From positions 1 to 64,000 of the forward strand of contig NZ_QIRF01000016.1 of assembly GCF_003332825.1 (NCBI RefSeq): a stretch of 64,000 nt of DNA. The letters are read 5' to 3'. Within the stretch, counting starts at the first letter, position 1. Each line of letters opens with the position of its first letter. The notes under the pieces were generated by a model. The model saw nothing but the letters and a program-made list of their open reading frames with translations, was not told the DNA's origin and did not search any database. Made by a program: the position numbers and the translations under genes. The DNA is from Dyella sp. C9 (lineage in GTDB: Bacteria > Pseudomonadota > Gammaproteobacteria > Xanthomonadales > Rhodanobacteraceae). This document shows, in pieces, positions 17,105-26,204 of this stretch.

Positions 17105-18036
17105 GTGCGCCGCCATGGCACGCCGAGCACTGGGCCAGGTTGCAGGCGCGGCGTGAGCGCAACGCGATGCCGCATGCCTTGCTGCTGTGTGGGCCGGCCG
17201 GCCTGGGCAAGCGCGATTTCATGCATCGTTTCGCCCAGGGGCTGCTGTGCACGCAGGCCGTGCAGGGCGAGCCATGCGGCCAGTGCCGCAGCTGCCAGCT
17301 GTTCGTTGCGGGCACGCATCCCGATTACGCCGTACTCAGCTACGGCCTGCGCAAGGATGGCGTGCAGCGCAGCGAAATCGTGGTCGACCAGATCCGTGAA
17401 CTGTCTGCGCGACTGGCCATGGCCAGCCAGTTCGGCGGTTGGCAGATCGTCTGCATCGATCCGGCCGACGCCATGAACACCGCGGCAGCCAATGCGTTGC
17501 TGAAGACCCTGGAAGAGCCGTCTCCGCAGACGCTGCTGCTGCTGGTCGCCGACGCACCCTGGCGCTTGCCGCAGACCATCCGCAGTCGTTGCCAGCGCAT
17601 CGAATTCCATTTGCCGTCCCGCGACGTGTCGTTGGGCTGGTTGCGCCAGCAGGGCGTCAAGGATGCCGAATCCGCGCTCGATGCGGCGGGCGGCAATCCT
17701 GGACTGGCGCGCGCCTGGGCGGAAGAGGGCGTGCTGGCCCGGCGGCTGGAGGTGCGCAAGGATCTGGGCGCGCTCGCAGCCGGTCGTGGCGAGGCGCTGG
17801 AGGTGGTCAAGCGCTGGCTGGACAATGAGCCGGAGCAGCGCTTGTGGTTTGCGGCCCAGGCCGTTGCCGACGAAGTGAAGGCGCGCGCCTCCGCCGCGAC
17901 GGGGCCGCTGGCCAGCCAGCTCGATGCCGAGGCGCTCGACCAATGGTTCATGTTGGCCAACCGCACGCGGGAGTCCTGGCGTGGCCCGTTGCGCGGCGAC
18001 CTGCTGCTGCTCGAATTGCTCTCGCGCTGGCGCTGA
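17101..18036 (+). CDS. holB: DNA polymerase III delta-prime subunit
   Basis: A 311-residue clamp-loader subunit. It has the nucleotide-binding-like motif CGPAGLGKR, the zinc-binding cysteines (CGQCRSCQLF), and the SRC motif (RSRCQRIEF) that places the arginine finger. It loads the beta clamp as part of the replicative polymerase. Its start overlaps tmk (ATGA). Confidence 0.94.
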   Translation: MSAPPWHAEHWARLQARRERNAMPHALLLCGPAGLGKRDFMHRFAQGLLCTQAVQGEPCGQCRSCQLFVAGTHPDYAVLSYGLRKDGVQRSEIVVDQIRELSARLAMASQFGGWQIVCIDPADAMNTAAANALLKTLEEPSPQTLLLLVADAPWRLPQTIRSRCQRIEFHLPSRDVSLGWLRQQGVKDAESALDAAGGNPGLARAWAEEGVLARRLEVRKDLGALAAGRGEALEVVKRWLDNEPEQRLWFAAQAVADEVKARASAATGPLASQLDAEALDQWFMLANRTRESWRGPLRGDLLLLELLSRWR

Positions 18037-18108
18037 GGCTGGCGCGTATCGTGATGTACGTAAGCATCGGGAAAGCCCGGTGACAGGACCCCTGCCTACG
18101 CTCTCTTG

Positions 18109-19752
18109 ATGATGTCCCCCTCGCAGCACCGCCTCCCCATCTGGCCCTGGATTACCCTCTTGCTCCTGCTGGTCCTCCGACTGGCATGGCTCAACGCGTA
18201 CACGCTCAATTCGGACGAAGCGCAGCATGCCCACGTGGCGTGGGCGTGGGCGCAGGGCTTGCAGCCCTATCGCGATGTGTTCGACAACCACGGGCCGTTG
18301 TTTGCCTGGCTGCATTCGCCGCTGCTGCGGCTGCTGGATGACCGCGCCGACGTACTGACCTGGCTGCGGTTGGCGATGCAGCTGTGGTACGTGATCGCGC
18401 TGGCCGCGACCGGCTGGATGGCGCGGCGCCTGTACGGCTGGCGCCTGGCGCTGGCGGTTGTGCTGCTGGCCGGCTTGTTCCCGCGCTTCTTCGTGGTAAG
18501 CGGCCAGTTCCGCACCGATGACATGTGGATGGCCATGTGGCTGGCCGGCATGGCTGTCGTGGTCGGCGCGGCGCCGCGGGCCTGGCGTTATTTCCTTGCG
18601 GGGTTGCTGGTGGGCTGCGCGCTGTCGGTCTCGCAGAAGACCCTGGTGCTGTTGGTGACGGCGTTGGTGGCCGCGGCAATCGTGCGCCTGCTGCAGCCGG
18701 CCGGCGCGCCGCGTGCCGGATGGCGCTGTTGGCTGGCAGGTGTGGCCGGCCTGTTGCTGGTGCCGGCGATCTTCACCCTCTGGCTGGCCAGCAAGGGGTT
18801 GCTTGGCGATGCCTGGTATGGCCTGGCCGGTTACAACATCGGGGGTGCCAACAAGCGGCATGCGCCGCTGCAGGCCTTGTGGTTCCTGATCTCCGCGGCG
18901 CTGGTGGTGGGGCTCATCGCGCGCGAGGCCCGCCGTCGTGCGCTGCCGCGCTACGATTGGACGCTGTATTTTGCACTGCAGGGCGGCCTGTACCTGCTGC
19001 TGATCTGGTTCGTCTGGCCGCTGGTGACGCGCCAGGATTTCCTGCCCGTGTTGCCCACCCTCGTGCTGGCGGCCTGTGGCTGGGCTGCGCACTGGGAGTG
19101 GCTGGGCCAGCGGCCCCGCCTGCGGGTGGTGCTGCTGTTCGTGGCGCTGGGCGTCGAACTGGCGGGCGTGTTCGCATCGGCGCCGCCGTGGCAGGATCGC
19201 CTCGCCGCGCAGCGCGCGGAGCTGGCCATGGTGCTGCGCTATACCGACAAGACCGACACCGTGATGGATGCCAAGGGCGATTCGATCTTCCGCATGCGCC
19301 CGTACTATCCCGTACTTGAGAGCCTGGCCCTGCATCGCATCCGCAAGGGGCAGATGACCGACACCATCGCCGACGAGTTGGTGAGCCATCGCACCATGCT
19401 GGTGGTATTGCGCCGCCTGTCACGGGCCAGTGCCCGTTTCGTGATGCTCAATTACGTGCCGGCGGGCGGGGACGTGTGGGTGGCGGGACACATGCTTCCC
19501 ACCCATGATGTCGACCAGACCATCGACGTGAAGGTACCCGGAGACTACGTGCTGACCGACGGACACCAGCGACTGAGCGGCAGCCTCGATGGCGGTCCGG
19601 TGGCCGACCACTGGGTGCTCGAGCGCGGCGTCCATCATTTGAAGGTTGCATCGGGCAATCCCGTGGCCATCGTGTGGACCCAGGCGTTCGAGCGGGGCTG
19701 GCGACCGCTGCCGCCTCCGCCGCCGACCCCGCCCCGGGGCAGGCGGCACTGA
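18109..19752 (+). CDS. GT39-family integral membrane glycosyltransferase
   Basis: A 547-residue protein with about ten membrane segments and a C-terminal periplasmic domain. The first loop has NSDEAQHAHVAWAWAQG followed by PYRDVFDNHGPLF, the Asp-Glu acceptor-site pattern of GT39/ArnT-like enzymes using polyprenyl-linked sugars. Start ATG 18109 or 18112; TTG 18106 is less likely. A PIG-L deacetylase follows one base after its stop, so the two probably act on the same glycoconjugate. Together they interrupt the holB-pilZ pair seen in many relatives. The substrate is unknown. Confidence 0.78.
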   Translation: MMSPSQHRLPIWPWITLLLLLVLRLAWLNAYTLNSDEAQHAHVAWAWAQGLQPYRDVFDNHGPLFAWLHSPLLRLLDDRADVLTWLRLAMQLWYVIALAATGWMARRLYGWRLALAVVLLAGLFPRFFVVSGQFRTDDMWMAMWLAGMAVVVGAAPRAWRYFLAGLLVGCALSVSQKTLVLLVTALVAAAIVRLLQPAGAPRAGWRCWLAGVAGLLLVPAIFTLWLASKGLLGDAWYGLAGYNIGGANKRHAPLQALWFLISAALVVGLIAREARRRALPRYDWTLYFALQGGLYLLLIWFVWPLVTRQDFLPVLPTLVLAACGWAAHWEWLGQRPRLRVVLLFVALGVELAGVFASAPPWQDRLAAQRAELAMVLRYTDKTDTVMDAKGDSIFRMRPYYPVLESLALHRIRKGQMTDTIADELVSHRTMLVVLRRLSRASARFVMLNYVPAGGDVWVAGHMLPTHDVDQTIDVKVPGDYVLTDGHQRLSGSLDGGPVADHWVLERGVHHLKVASGNPVAIVWTQAFERGWRPLPPPPPTPPRGRRH

Positions 19753-19753
19753 C

Positions 19754-20683
19754 ATGGCATTGAGTCTCAACGCCAGCACCCGTCTGCTGGTGGTCGCACC
19801 GCATCCGGATGACGAATCCATCGCCACCGGCGAGCTGATCCAGCAGGTGCGCCAGTCCGGCGGCGAGGTTCGCATCCTCCTGTTGACCAACGGCGACAAC
19901 AACCCGTGGCCGCAGCGCTGGGTCGAGCGCAGGCTGCGCATCGGCAGCGACGAGCGTCGTCGCTGGGGCGAGCGCCGGCGCAGCGAAGTCGGGCATGCGC
20001 TGGCGCAGCTGGGCGTGCCGGCCGAATCGCTGACGGCGCTGGGCTGGCCGGACATGGGCCTGACCACTCGGTTGTGCGACAAGTTTGAGCCGACCCTGGC
20101 CGCTGTCCGTGAGGCGCTGGACGCCGCCCGGCCGAACCTGCTGGCACTGCCGGCGCTGGGTGATCACCATCCGGATCACGGGGCGGCTCACGTGATCACG
20201 CGGCTGGCGCTGGCGCAGTGGCAGGGCGAGCAGCCCGAACTGCTGGCTTACCTGGTGCACGGCCATGAGGGCGAGACGAGTGGACGGGTCAAGCTGGATT
20301 CCTCGGTCGGCCTGCACGCCAACAAGCTGGCTGCGCTGGCCTGCCATCGCAGCCAGATGGCCCTGAGTGGCAAGCGCATGCGCCGCATGGCCGACCGGGC
20401 CGAGCACTACCAGTGGGCAAGAGGCGTCGATCGTGGGGCGGGCGCGCCCATGCTGCCATGGCAGCCTTCGGTTGCACTGCAGCCCTGGCTGCACCTGCTG
20501 GTGGCCGACGAACGCGGGGTGCGCGGCTGGCCGTGGGCCAAGGCGCCGCTGGTGCGGGACGGGCAGGGGCGGTATGCCCTGCATGACGGTCCGGAGGACC
20601 TGGCCGGCCCGCGTTTCGTCAAGTTGCACATGAACCTGCCATCCCCCTGGATCTTCGATCGCTGGGGCTGGCGCGAGCTCTGA
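19754..20683 (+). CDS. PIG-L family deacetylase
   Basis: A 309-residue member of the LmbE/PIG-L family of zinc-dependent N-acetylglucosamine deacetylases. The motif APHPDDE (His17, Asp19-Asp20) and a second zinc-ligand cluster (LGDHHPDHG) are intact. It starts at ATG 19754, one base after the GT39 stop, so a linked role in trimming a sugar that the neighbour transfers is likely, but this is inference from position. Confidence 0.85.
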   Translation: MALSLNASTRLLVVAPHPDDESIATGELIQQVRQSGGEVRILLLTNGDNNPWPQRWVERRLRIGSDERRRWGERRRSEVGHALAQLGVPAESLTALGWPDMGLTTRLCDKFEPTLAAVREALDAARPNLLALPALGDHHPDHGAAHVITRLALAQWQGEQPELLAYLVHGHEGETSGRVKLDSSVGLHANKLAALACHRSQMALSGKRMRRMADRAEHYQWARGVDRGAGAPMLPWQPSVALQPWLHLLVADERGVRGWPWAKAPLVRDGQGRYALHDGPEDLAGPRFVKLHMNLPSPWIFDRWGWREL

Positions 20684-20792
20684 GCGGCCGCCGCCGTCAC
20701 ATTCTGTCGACAACTCGCTTGTCGCTGGGGCTTGGCGCTCGTTACGATGCCACCGAGGGGAGCCGCCGCAGCGGCTCGCAGGAGCCGCCGAC

Positions 20793-21149
20793 ATGAATCC
20801 CGCCATTGCCGCCCGCCAGGGCATCATTTCCTTGAAGATCAAGGACACGGCGTCGCTGTATAACGCCTACATGCCTTATCTGAAGAATGGCGGACTGTTC
20901 GCGCCCACCGCCCAGAGGTACTCCCTCGGCGACGAGGTGGTCCTGCTGATCAACCTGACGGACGAAGGTGAACGCCTGTCGGTGGCCGGCAAGGTGGTCT
21001 GGGTCACCCCGGTGGGTGCGCAGGGCAACCGCACGGCCGGCATCGGCGTGCAGTTCAACGAGTCGTCGGACGGTGAAATCGCCCGGACCCGCATCGAGAA
21101 CATCCTCGCCGGCCTGACCACCTCAGAGCGCCCGACGCACACCATGTAA
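20793..21149 (+). CDS. pilZ: PilZ domain protein (type IV pilus assembly type)
   Basis: A 118-residue single PilZ domain. It lacks the RxxxR and [DN]xSxxG residues that bind cyclic di-GMP, as in the founding PilZ proteins of Pseudomonas and Xanthomonas, which act by binding PilB and FimX. The position in the tmk-holB-pilZ region supports the name. Start ATG 20793 follows a 109-base gap with GAGCCGCC near the start. Confidence 0.85.
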   Translation: MNPAIAARQGIISLKIKDTASLYNAYMPYLKNGGLFAPTAQRYSLGDEVVLLINLTDEGERLSVAGKVVWVTPVGAQGNRTAGIGVQFNESSDGEIARTRIENILAGLTTSERPTHTM

Positions 21150-21233
21150 GACCTTTGTAGTAGAAGGCCGGGCCGGGCCGCCGCGAGGTGCCCCTGGATG
21201 CCTGCAAATTGCCTTCCAAATACCCGTCAAGGC

Positions 21234-21261
21234 TTGTTGTTGTTAAGCGCGCTGATACAAT
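21234..21261 (+). promoter_or_regulatory. Candidate promoter of the nuo operon
   Basis: TTGTTG (21234-21239), 16 bases and TACAAT (21256-21261) form a plausible sigma-70 promoter. A leader of about 160 bases follows, with hairpins GACCGT/ACGGTC (21371-21390) and GCGCC/GGCGC (21397-21412), the latter directly before the GGAGGT ribosome binding site of nuoA. Nothing else is recognisable in the 279-base gap. Confidence 0.55.
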
Positions 21262-21428
21262 GTCGCGATTCCCGCCTCTGATCGTGGAAAGTCGGACGTT
21301 CGCGGCCCCCAGATAGCGCGATCGTGGTGTGCAGCCCGCGGCCTTCACCGGCCCGCCGAGTCCAGTTCCAGACCGTTTCCCCCAACGGTCACTGATGCGC
21401 CAATGAAGGCGCGGAGGTACGTTTCACC

Positions 21429-21785
21429 GTGCTTGCCGAATACTGGCCCATTCTGCTCTTCATCGGCGTTGCCGCCGGCCTTGGCGTGGTGCTGCTGGCC
21501 ATTGGCCTGCTGGCTGGCCCTCGCCGTCCCGAGGCGGAGAAGCTCTCGCCCTACGAGTGCGGCTTCGAGGCCTTCGAGGATGCCCGCATGCGCTTCGACG
21601 TGCGCTACTACCTGCTGGCGATCCTCTTCATCATTTTCGACCTGGAAATCGCCTTCCTGTTCCCGTGGGCAGTGGTGTTCCAGAAGATCGGCATCATCGC
21701 GCTGATTGAAATGGCGACGTTCCTGCTGCTCTTGGTCATTGGCTTTGCTTACGTGTGGAAGAAGGGAGCACTGGAATGGGAGTGA
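21429..21785 (+). CDS. nuoA: NADH-quinone oxidoreductase subunit A
   Basis: A 118-residue three-helix membrane subunit of complex I, with the conserved loop YECGFEAFEDARMRFDVRYYLLAILFIIFDLE (shown here only as the landmarks YECGF and FDLEIAF). The start is GTG 21429, 10 bases after GGAGGT. It is the first gene of a complete nuoA-N set and overlaps nuoB by ten bases. Confidence 0.97.
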   Translation: MLAEYWPILLFIGVAAGLGVVLLAIGLLAGPRRPEAEKLSPYECGFEAFEDARMRFDVRYYLLAILFIIFDLEIAFLFPWAVVFQKIGIIALIEMATFLLLLVIGFAYVWKKGALEWE

Positions 21786-22333
21786 TCTCGTCCCTTGACC
21801 GGGTGATGCACAACCCGCAGCCGTTGAACCTCGTGGACGACATCCTGCGTCCGGCCGAGGACAATCCCGTCATCCAGCGCGGTTTTGCCACCACCAGCGT
21901 CGACGCCCTGATGAACTGGGCACGCACCGGTTCGATGTGGCCGATGACCTTCGGCCTGGCCTGCTGCGCCGTGGAAATGATGCATGCCGGTGCCGCGCGC
22001 CTGGACCTGGACCGCTACGGCGTGGTGTTCCGCCCGAGCCCGCGCCAGTCCGACGTGATGATCGTGGCCGGCACCCTGGTCAACAAGATGGCCCCGGCGC
22101 TGCGCAAGGTCTACGACCAGATGCCGGATCCGAAGTGGGTCATCTCCATGGGCAGCTGCGCCAATGGCGGCGGCTACTACCACTATTCGTATTCCGTGGT
22201 GCGCGGCTGCGACCGCATCGTGCCGGTGGACATCTACGTGCCGGGCTGCCCGCCGACGGCCGAAGCCCTGATCCACGGCATCCTGCAGTTGCAGAAGAAG
22301 ATCCGCCGCACCAACACCATCGCGCGTTCCTGA
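21776..22333 (+). CDS. nuoB: NADH-quinone oxidoreductase subunit B
   Basis: A 185-residue peripheral subunit carrying the terminal 4Fe-4S cluster N2, which passes electrons to quinone. Cluster cysteines are seen in LACCAVEMM, in SMGSCANGGG and in PGCPP. ATG 21776 fits the family N terminus; a frame from 21755 would add seven residues inside nuoA. Confidence 0.97.
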   Translation: MGVISSLDRVMHNPQPLNLVDDILRPAEDNPVIQRGFATTSVDALMNWARTGSMWPMTFGLACCAVEMMHAGAARLDLDRYGVVFRPSPRQSDVMIVAGTLVNKMAPALRKVYDQMPDPKWVISMGSCANGGGYYHYSYSVVRGCDRIVPVDIYVPGCPPTAEALIHGILQLQKKIRRTNTIARS

Positions 22334-22351
22334 CAAAGGCGCAGCTGAGCC

Positions 22352-23080
22352 ATGACTGATACTCCGATCAACTCGCTGGCCGAGCGCCTCACCGCGCGAT
22401 TCGGCGACACGCTGAAGATCAGCGTCGTCCGCAACGAAGTCACCGCCGAAGTGGCCGCCGCCGACCTGCTCGCGGTGGCCACTGCGCTGCGCGACGAAAC
22501 CCCGTTCCGCTTCGGCGTGCCGATTGACGTCTGCGGCGTCGACTACATGAGCTACGGCCAGACCGAGTGGGACACCGAAACCGTCTCCGGTACCGGCTTC
22601 TCGCGTGGCGTGGAAGGCGAGGCCATGGGCCGCTTCAAGTGGTCCGATCGCCCGCGTCCCGACATGCAGCCCAACCGCTTCGCGTCCGTCGTGCACATCC
22701 TGTCGCTGGAGAACAACCAGCGCCTGCGCCTGCGCGTGTTCTGCGAGGACGACTCGCTGCCGGTGGTGCCGTCGCTGACGGGCATCTGGCCGGGCGTGAA
22801 CTGGTTCGAGCGCGAGTCGTTCGACCTGTATGGCATCGTCTATGAAGGCCATCCGGACCTGCGCCGCATCCTCACCGACTACGGTTTCGTCGGCCACCCG
22901 TTCCGCAAGGACTTCCCGCTGATCGGCAACGTCGAAGTGCGCTACGACCCCGAGCAGAGGCGCGTGGTGTACGAACCCGTGTCGATCGAACCGCGCGTGC
23001 TGGTGCCGCGCGTCATCCGTGACGACGCCGACCTGCTGCAGGCCAAGGCCGAGGCGGCCGACAACTGGCGGAACAACTGA
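22352..23080 (+). CDS. nuoC: NADH-quinone oxidoreductase subunit C
   Basis: A 242-residue hydrophilic 30-kDa-type subunit in the connecting arm of complex I. The signature ERESFDLYGIVYEGHPDLRRIL is present around residues 150-170. It is a separate gene from nuoD, unlike the fused nuoCD of E. coli, and ends two bases before nuoD. Confidence 0.96.
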   Translation: MTDTPINSLAERLTARFGDTLKISVVRNEVTAEVAAADLLAVATALRDETPFRFGVPIDVCGVDYMSYGQTEWDTETVSGTGFSRGVEGEAMGRFKWSDRPRPDMQPNRFASVVHILSLENNQRLRLRVFCEDDSLPVVPSLTGIWPGVNWFERESFDLYGIVYEGHPDLRRILTDYGFVGHPFRKDFPLIGNVEVRYDPEQRRVVYEPVSIEPRVLVPRVIRDDADLLQAKAEAADNWRNN

Positions 23081-23082
23081 TC

Positions 23083-24336
23083 ATGCAAGAGATCCGCAAT
23101 TACACGATGAACTTCGGCCCGCAGCATCCTGCTGCGCACGGCGTGCTGCGCCTGGTGCTGGAGATGGACGGCGAAACCGTCGTCCGTGCCGATCCGCACG
23201 TGGGCCTGCTCCACCGCGGCACCGAGAAGCTGGCCGAATCCAAGCCGTTCAACCAGTCGATCGGCTACATGGATCGACTCGACTACGTGTCGATGATGTG
23301 CAACGAGCACGCCTACGTGCGCGCCATCGAAACCCTGCTGGGTATCGAGGTGCCGGAGCGTGCGCAGTACATCCGCACCATGTTCGACGAAATCACCCGC
23401 ATCCTGAACCACCTCATGTGGGTCGGTTCCAACGCGCTCGACCTGGGCGCGATGGCGGTGTTCCTGTACGCGTTCCGTGAGCGCGAGGAACTGATGGACG
23501 TGTACGAGGCGGTGTCGGGCGCGCGCATGCACGCGACCTACTACCGTCCGGGCGGCGTCTACCGCGACCTGCCGAACCACATGTCGCAGTACCGCGAGTC
23601 GCCCTGGCACAAGGGCAAGGACCTCAAGCGCCTCAACAGCTGGCGCGAAGGCTCCATGCTCGACTACCTAGAAGCGTTCACCAGCGACTTCCCGACCAAG
23701 GTGGACGAGTACGAGGAACTGCTCACCAACAACCGTATCTGGAAGCAGCGTACGGTCGGCATCGGCGTGATCCCGCCCGAAAAGGCCCAGGCCTGGGGCA
23801 TGACCGGCGTGATGCTGCGCGGCTCGGGCATCGAGTGGGACCTGCGCAAGAAGCAGCCGTACGCCAAGTACGCCGAGATGGATTTCGACATCCCGGTGGG
23901 CGTGGGAGGCGACTGCTACGACCGCTACCTGGTGCGCGTCGAGGAGATGCGCCAGTCCAACCGCATCATCCAGCAGTGCGTGAAGTGGCTGAAGGCCAAC
24001 CCGGGCCCGGTCATCGTGCAGAACTACAAGGTCGCTCCGCCTCATCGTGAAAACATGAAGGAGGACATGGAAGCGCTGATCCACCACTTCAAGCTGTTCA
24101 CCGAAGGCTACGGCGTGCCGGCAGGCGAGACGTACGCGGCGGTGGAAGCCCCGAAGGGCGAGTTCGGCTGCTACCTGGTGTCCGACGGCGCGAACAAGCC
24201 GTTCCGCGTGCACCTGCGCGCGCCGGGCTTTGCCCACCTGTCCTCGATGGATGCCATCGTGCGCGGCCACATGCTGGCCGACGTGGTGGCGATGATCGGT
24301 ACTTACGACCTCGTGTTCGGCGAAGTCGATCGCTGA
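23083..24336 (+). CDS. nuoD: NADH-quinone oxidoreductase subunit D
   Basis: A 417-residue 49-kDa-type subunit that lines the quinone pocket together with NuoB. The start FGPQHPAAHGVLR and the RGTEKLAE segment are typical; the His and Tyr used for quinone binding lie in the HPAAHG loop and the SIGYMDRLDYVS segment. ATG 23083. Confidence 0.97.
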   Translation: MQEIRNYTMNFGPQHPAAHGVLRLVLEMDGETVVRADPHVGLLHRGTEKLAESKPFNQSIGYMDRLDYVSMMCNEHAYVRAIETLLGIEVPERAQYIRTMFDEITRILNHLMWVGSNALDLGAMAVFLYAFREREELMDVYEAVSGARMHATYYRPGGVYRDLPNHMSQYRESPWHKGKDLKRLNSWREGSMLDYLEAFTSDFPTKVDEYEELLTNNRIWKQRTVGIGVIPPEKAQAWGMTGVMLRGSGIEWDLRKKQPYAKYAEMDFDIPVGVGGDCYDRYLVRVEEMRQSNRIIQQCVKWLKANPGPVIVQNYKVAPPHRENMKEDMEALIHHFKLFTEGYGVPAGETYAAVEAPKGEFGCYLVSDGANKPFRVHLRAPGFAHLSSMDAIVRGHMLADVVAMIGTYDLVFGEVDR

Positions 24337-24353
24337 GCCCACGGGAGCCACAC

Positions 24354-24881
24354 ATGAAAGCCACCGGAAATTACGAGCAGGTCAAGAACGTCGACCCGCT
24401 CGTCGAACTCAACGAGCACACCCGTCATCACATCGACGAGTGGGTTGCCCGCTTTCCGCCGGACCGCAAGCGGTCGGCGCTGATTCAGGCGCTGTTCGCC
24501 GCGCAGGAGCAGAACCAGGGCTTCCTCACCGACGAACTGATCGTCGCCGTCACCAAGTACCTCGGCCTGCCGGCCGTTTGGGGCTACGAGGTCGCCAGCT
24601 TCTACTCGATGCTGGAAACGCGCCCGGTGGGCCGCAACAACGTTGCCATCTGCACCAACATCTCCTGCTGGCTCAACGGCGCGGAAGAACTGGTGAAGCA
24701 TTGCGAGCAGAAGCTGGGCATCAAGCTCGGCGAAAGCACCGCCGATGGCCGCGTGTACCTGAAGCGCGAAGAAGAGTGCATCGCCGCCTGCGCCAGTGCG
24801 CCGGCGATGACCGTCAATGGTCACTACCACGAGAAGCTGACGATCGCCTCGATCGACCAGATTCTCGACGGTCTCAAGTAA
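24354..24881 (+). CDS. nuoE: NADH-quinone oxidoreductase subunit E
   Basis: A 175-residue thioredoxin-fold 24-kDa-type subunit holding the 2Fe-2S cluster N1a, with ligands in CTNISC and in EEECIAACASAPA. It works next to NuoF in the NADH-oxidising module. ATG 24354 follows GGGAG. Confidence 0.96.
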   Translation: MKATGNYEQVKNVDPLVELNEHTRHHIDEWVARFPPDRKRSALIQALFAAQEQNQGFLTDELIVAVTKYLGLPAVWGYEVASFYSMLETRPVGRNNVAICTNISCWLNGAEELVKHCEQKLGIKLGESTADGRVYLKREEECIAACASAPAMTVNGHYHEKLTIASIDQILDGLK

Positions 24882-24893
24882 GGGCAGGGCGCA

Positions 24894-26204
24894 ATGGCTT
24901 ACGGACCCGCACCCAAGGAACACCAGGTCGTCTACACCACGCTGCATTTCGACAAGCCGTGGGCGATGGACAGCTATACCCAGGTCGGTGGTTATGAAGC
25001 GTGGAAGAAGATCCTCGCCGAAAAGCCCGACCCGAACGCTCTGATCGAAGAGATCAAGAAGAGCAACCTGCGCGGCCGCGGCGGCGCAGGCTTCCCGACC
25101 GGCCTCAAGTGGTCCTTCATGCCCAAGGGCGACATGCAGAAGTACATCCTCTGCAACTCCGATGAATCGGAGCCGGGCACCTGCAAGGACCGCGACATCC
25201 TGCGCTTCAACCCGCATGCGGTGATCGAAGGCATGGCGATCGCGTGCTACTGCACGGGCTCGACCGTCGCCTACAACTACCTGCGTGGCGAGTTCCATCA
25301 CGAGCCGTTCGAGCACTTCGAAGAGGCGCTGAAGGAAGCCTACGCGGCCGGCCTGCTCGGCAAGGACATCCAGGGCACCGGCATCAACGTGGACATCTAC
25401 GGCGCGCTTGGCGCCGGCGCCTACATCTGCGGCGAAGAAACCGCGCTGATGGAGTCGCTGGAAGGCAAGAAGGGCCAGCCGCGCTTCAAGCCGCCGTTCC
25501 CGGCCAACTTCGGCCTGTACGGCAAGCCCAGCACGATCAACAACACCGAGACCTATGCCTCGGTGCCGGCCATCCTGCGCAAGGGTGCCGACTGGTTCCT
25601 GGCGCAGAGCAAGACCAAGAACGGTGGCCCGAAGATCTTCTCGGTCTCCGGTTGCGTGCAGAAGGGCGGCAACTTCGAGGTTCCGCTCGGCACCACCTTC
25701 GACGAGCTGCTGGAAATGGCCGGCGGTCTGCGTCCGGGCCGCACCCTCAAGGGCGCGATCCCCGGCGGCGTGTCCATGCCAGTGCTGCGCGCCGAGCAGC
25801 TGAAGGGCCTGCCGTTCGATTACGACACCCTGCGCGACCTCAAGACGGGCCTGGGCTCGGGTGCCATCGTGGTGCTCGACGACACCGTCTGCACGGTCCG
25901 CTTCACCCGCCGCATCTCGCAGTTCTTCCACAAGGAAAGCTGCGGCCAGTGCACCCCGTGCCGCGAAGGCACCGGCTGGATGCACCGCGTGCTGGATCGC
26001 ATCGTGGCCGGCCAGGGCACGATGGACGACCTGCATCGCCTCAAGGCCATTGCCGGCCAGATCGAAGGCCACACCATCTGCGCGTTCGGCGAAGCCGCCG
26101 CGTGGCCGGTGCAGGGCTTCCTGCGCCAGTTCTGGGATGAATTCGAGTACTACATCGTCAACGGTCGCTCGATCGTCGACGACAAGCTTGGAGCCGCCGC
26201 ATGA
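24894..26204 (+). CDS. nuoF: NADH-quinone oxidoreductase subunit F
   Basis: A 436-residue 51-kDa-type subunit that binds FMN and NADH and carries cluster N3. The glycine-rich GRGGAGFPTGLKW motif, the SDESEPGTCKDR segment and the cluster motif SCGQCTPCREG are intact. It overlaps nuoG by four bases. Confidence 0.97.
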   Translation: MAYGPAPKEHQVVYTTLHFDKPWAMDSYTQVGGYEAWKKILAEKPDPNALIEEIKKSNLRGRGGAGFPTGLKWSFMPKGDMQKYILCNSDESEPGTCKDRDILRFNPHAVIEGMAIACYCTGSTVAYNYLRGEFHHEPFEHFEEALKEAYAAGLLGKDIQGTGINVDIYGALGAGAYICGEETALMESLEGKKGQPRFKPPFPANFGLYGKPSTINNTETYASVPAILRKGADWFLAQSKTKNGGPKIFSVSGCVQKGGNFEVPLGTTFDELLEMAGGLRPGRTLKGAIPGGVSMPVLRAEQLKGLPFDYDTLRDLKTGLGSGAIVVLDDTVCTVRFTRRISQFFHKESCGQCTPCREGTGWMHRVLDRIVAGQGTMDDLHRLKAIAGQIEGHTICAFGEAAAWPVQGFLRQFWDEFEYYIVNGRSIVDDKLGAAA

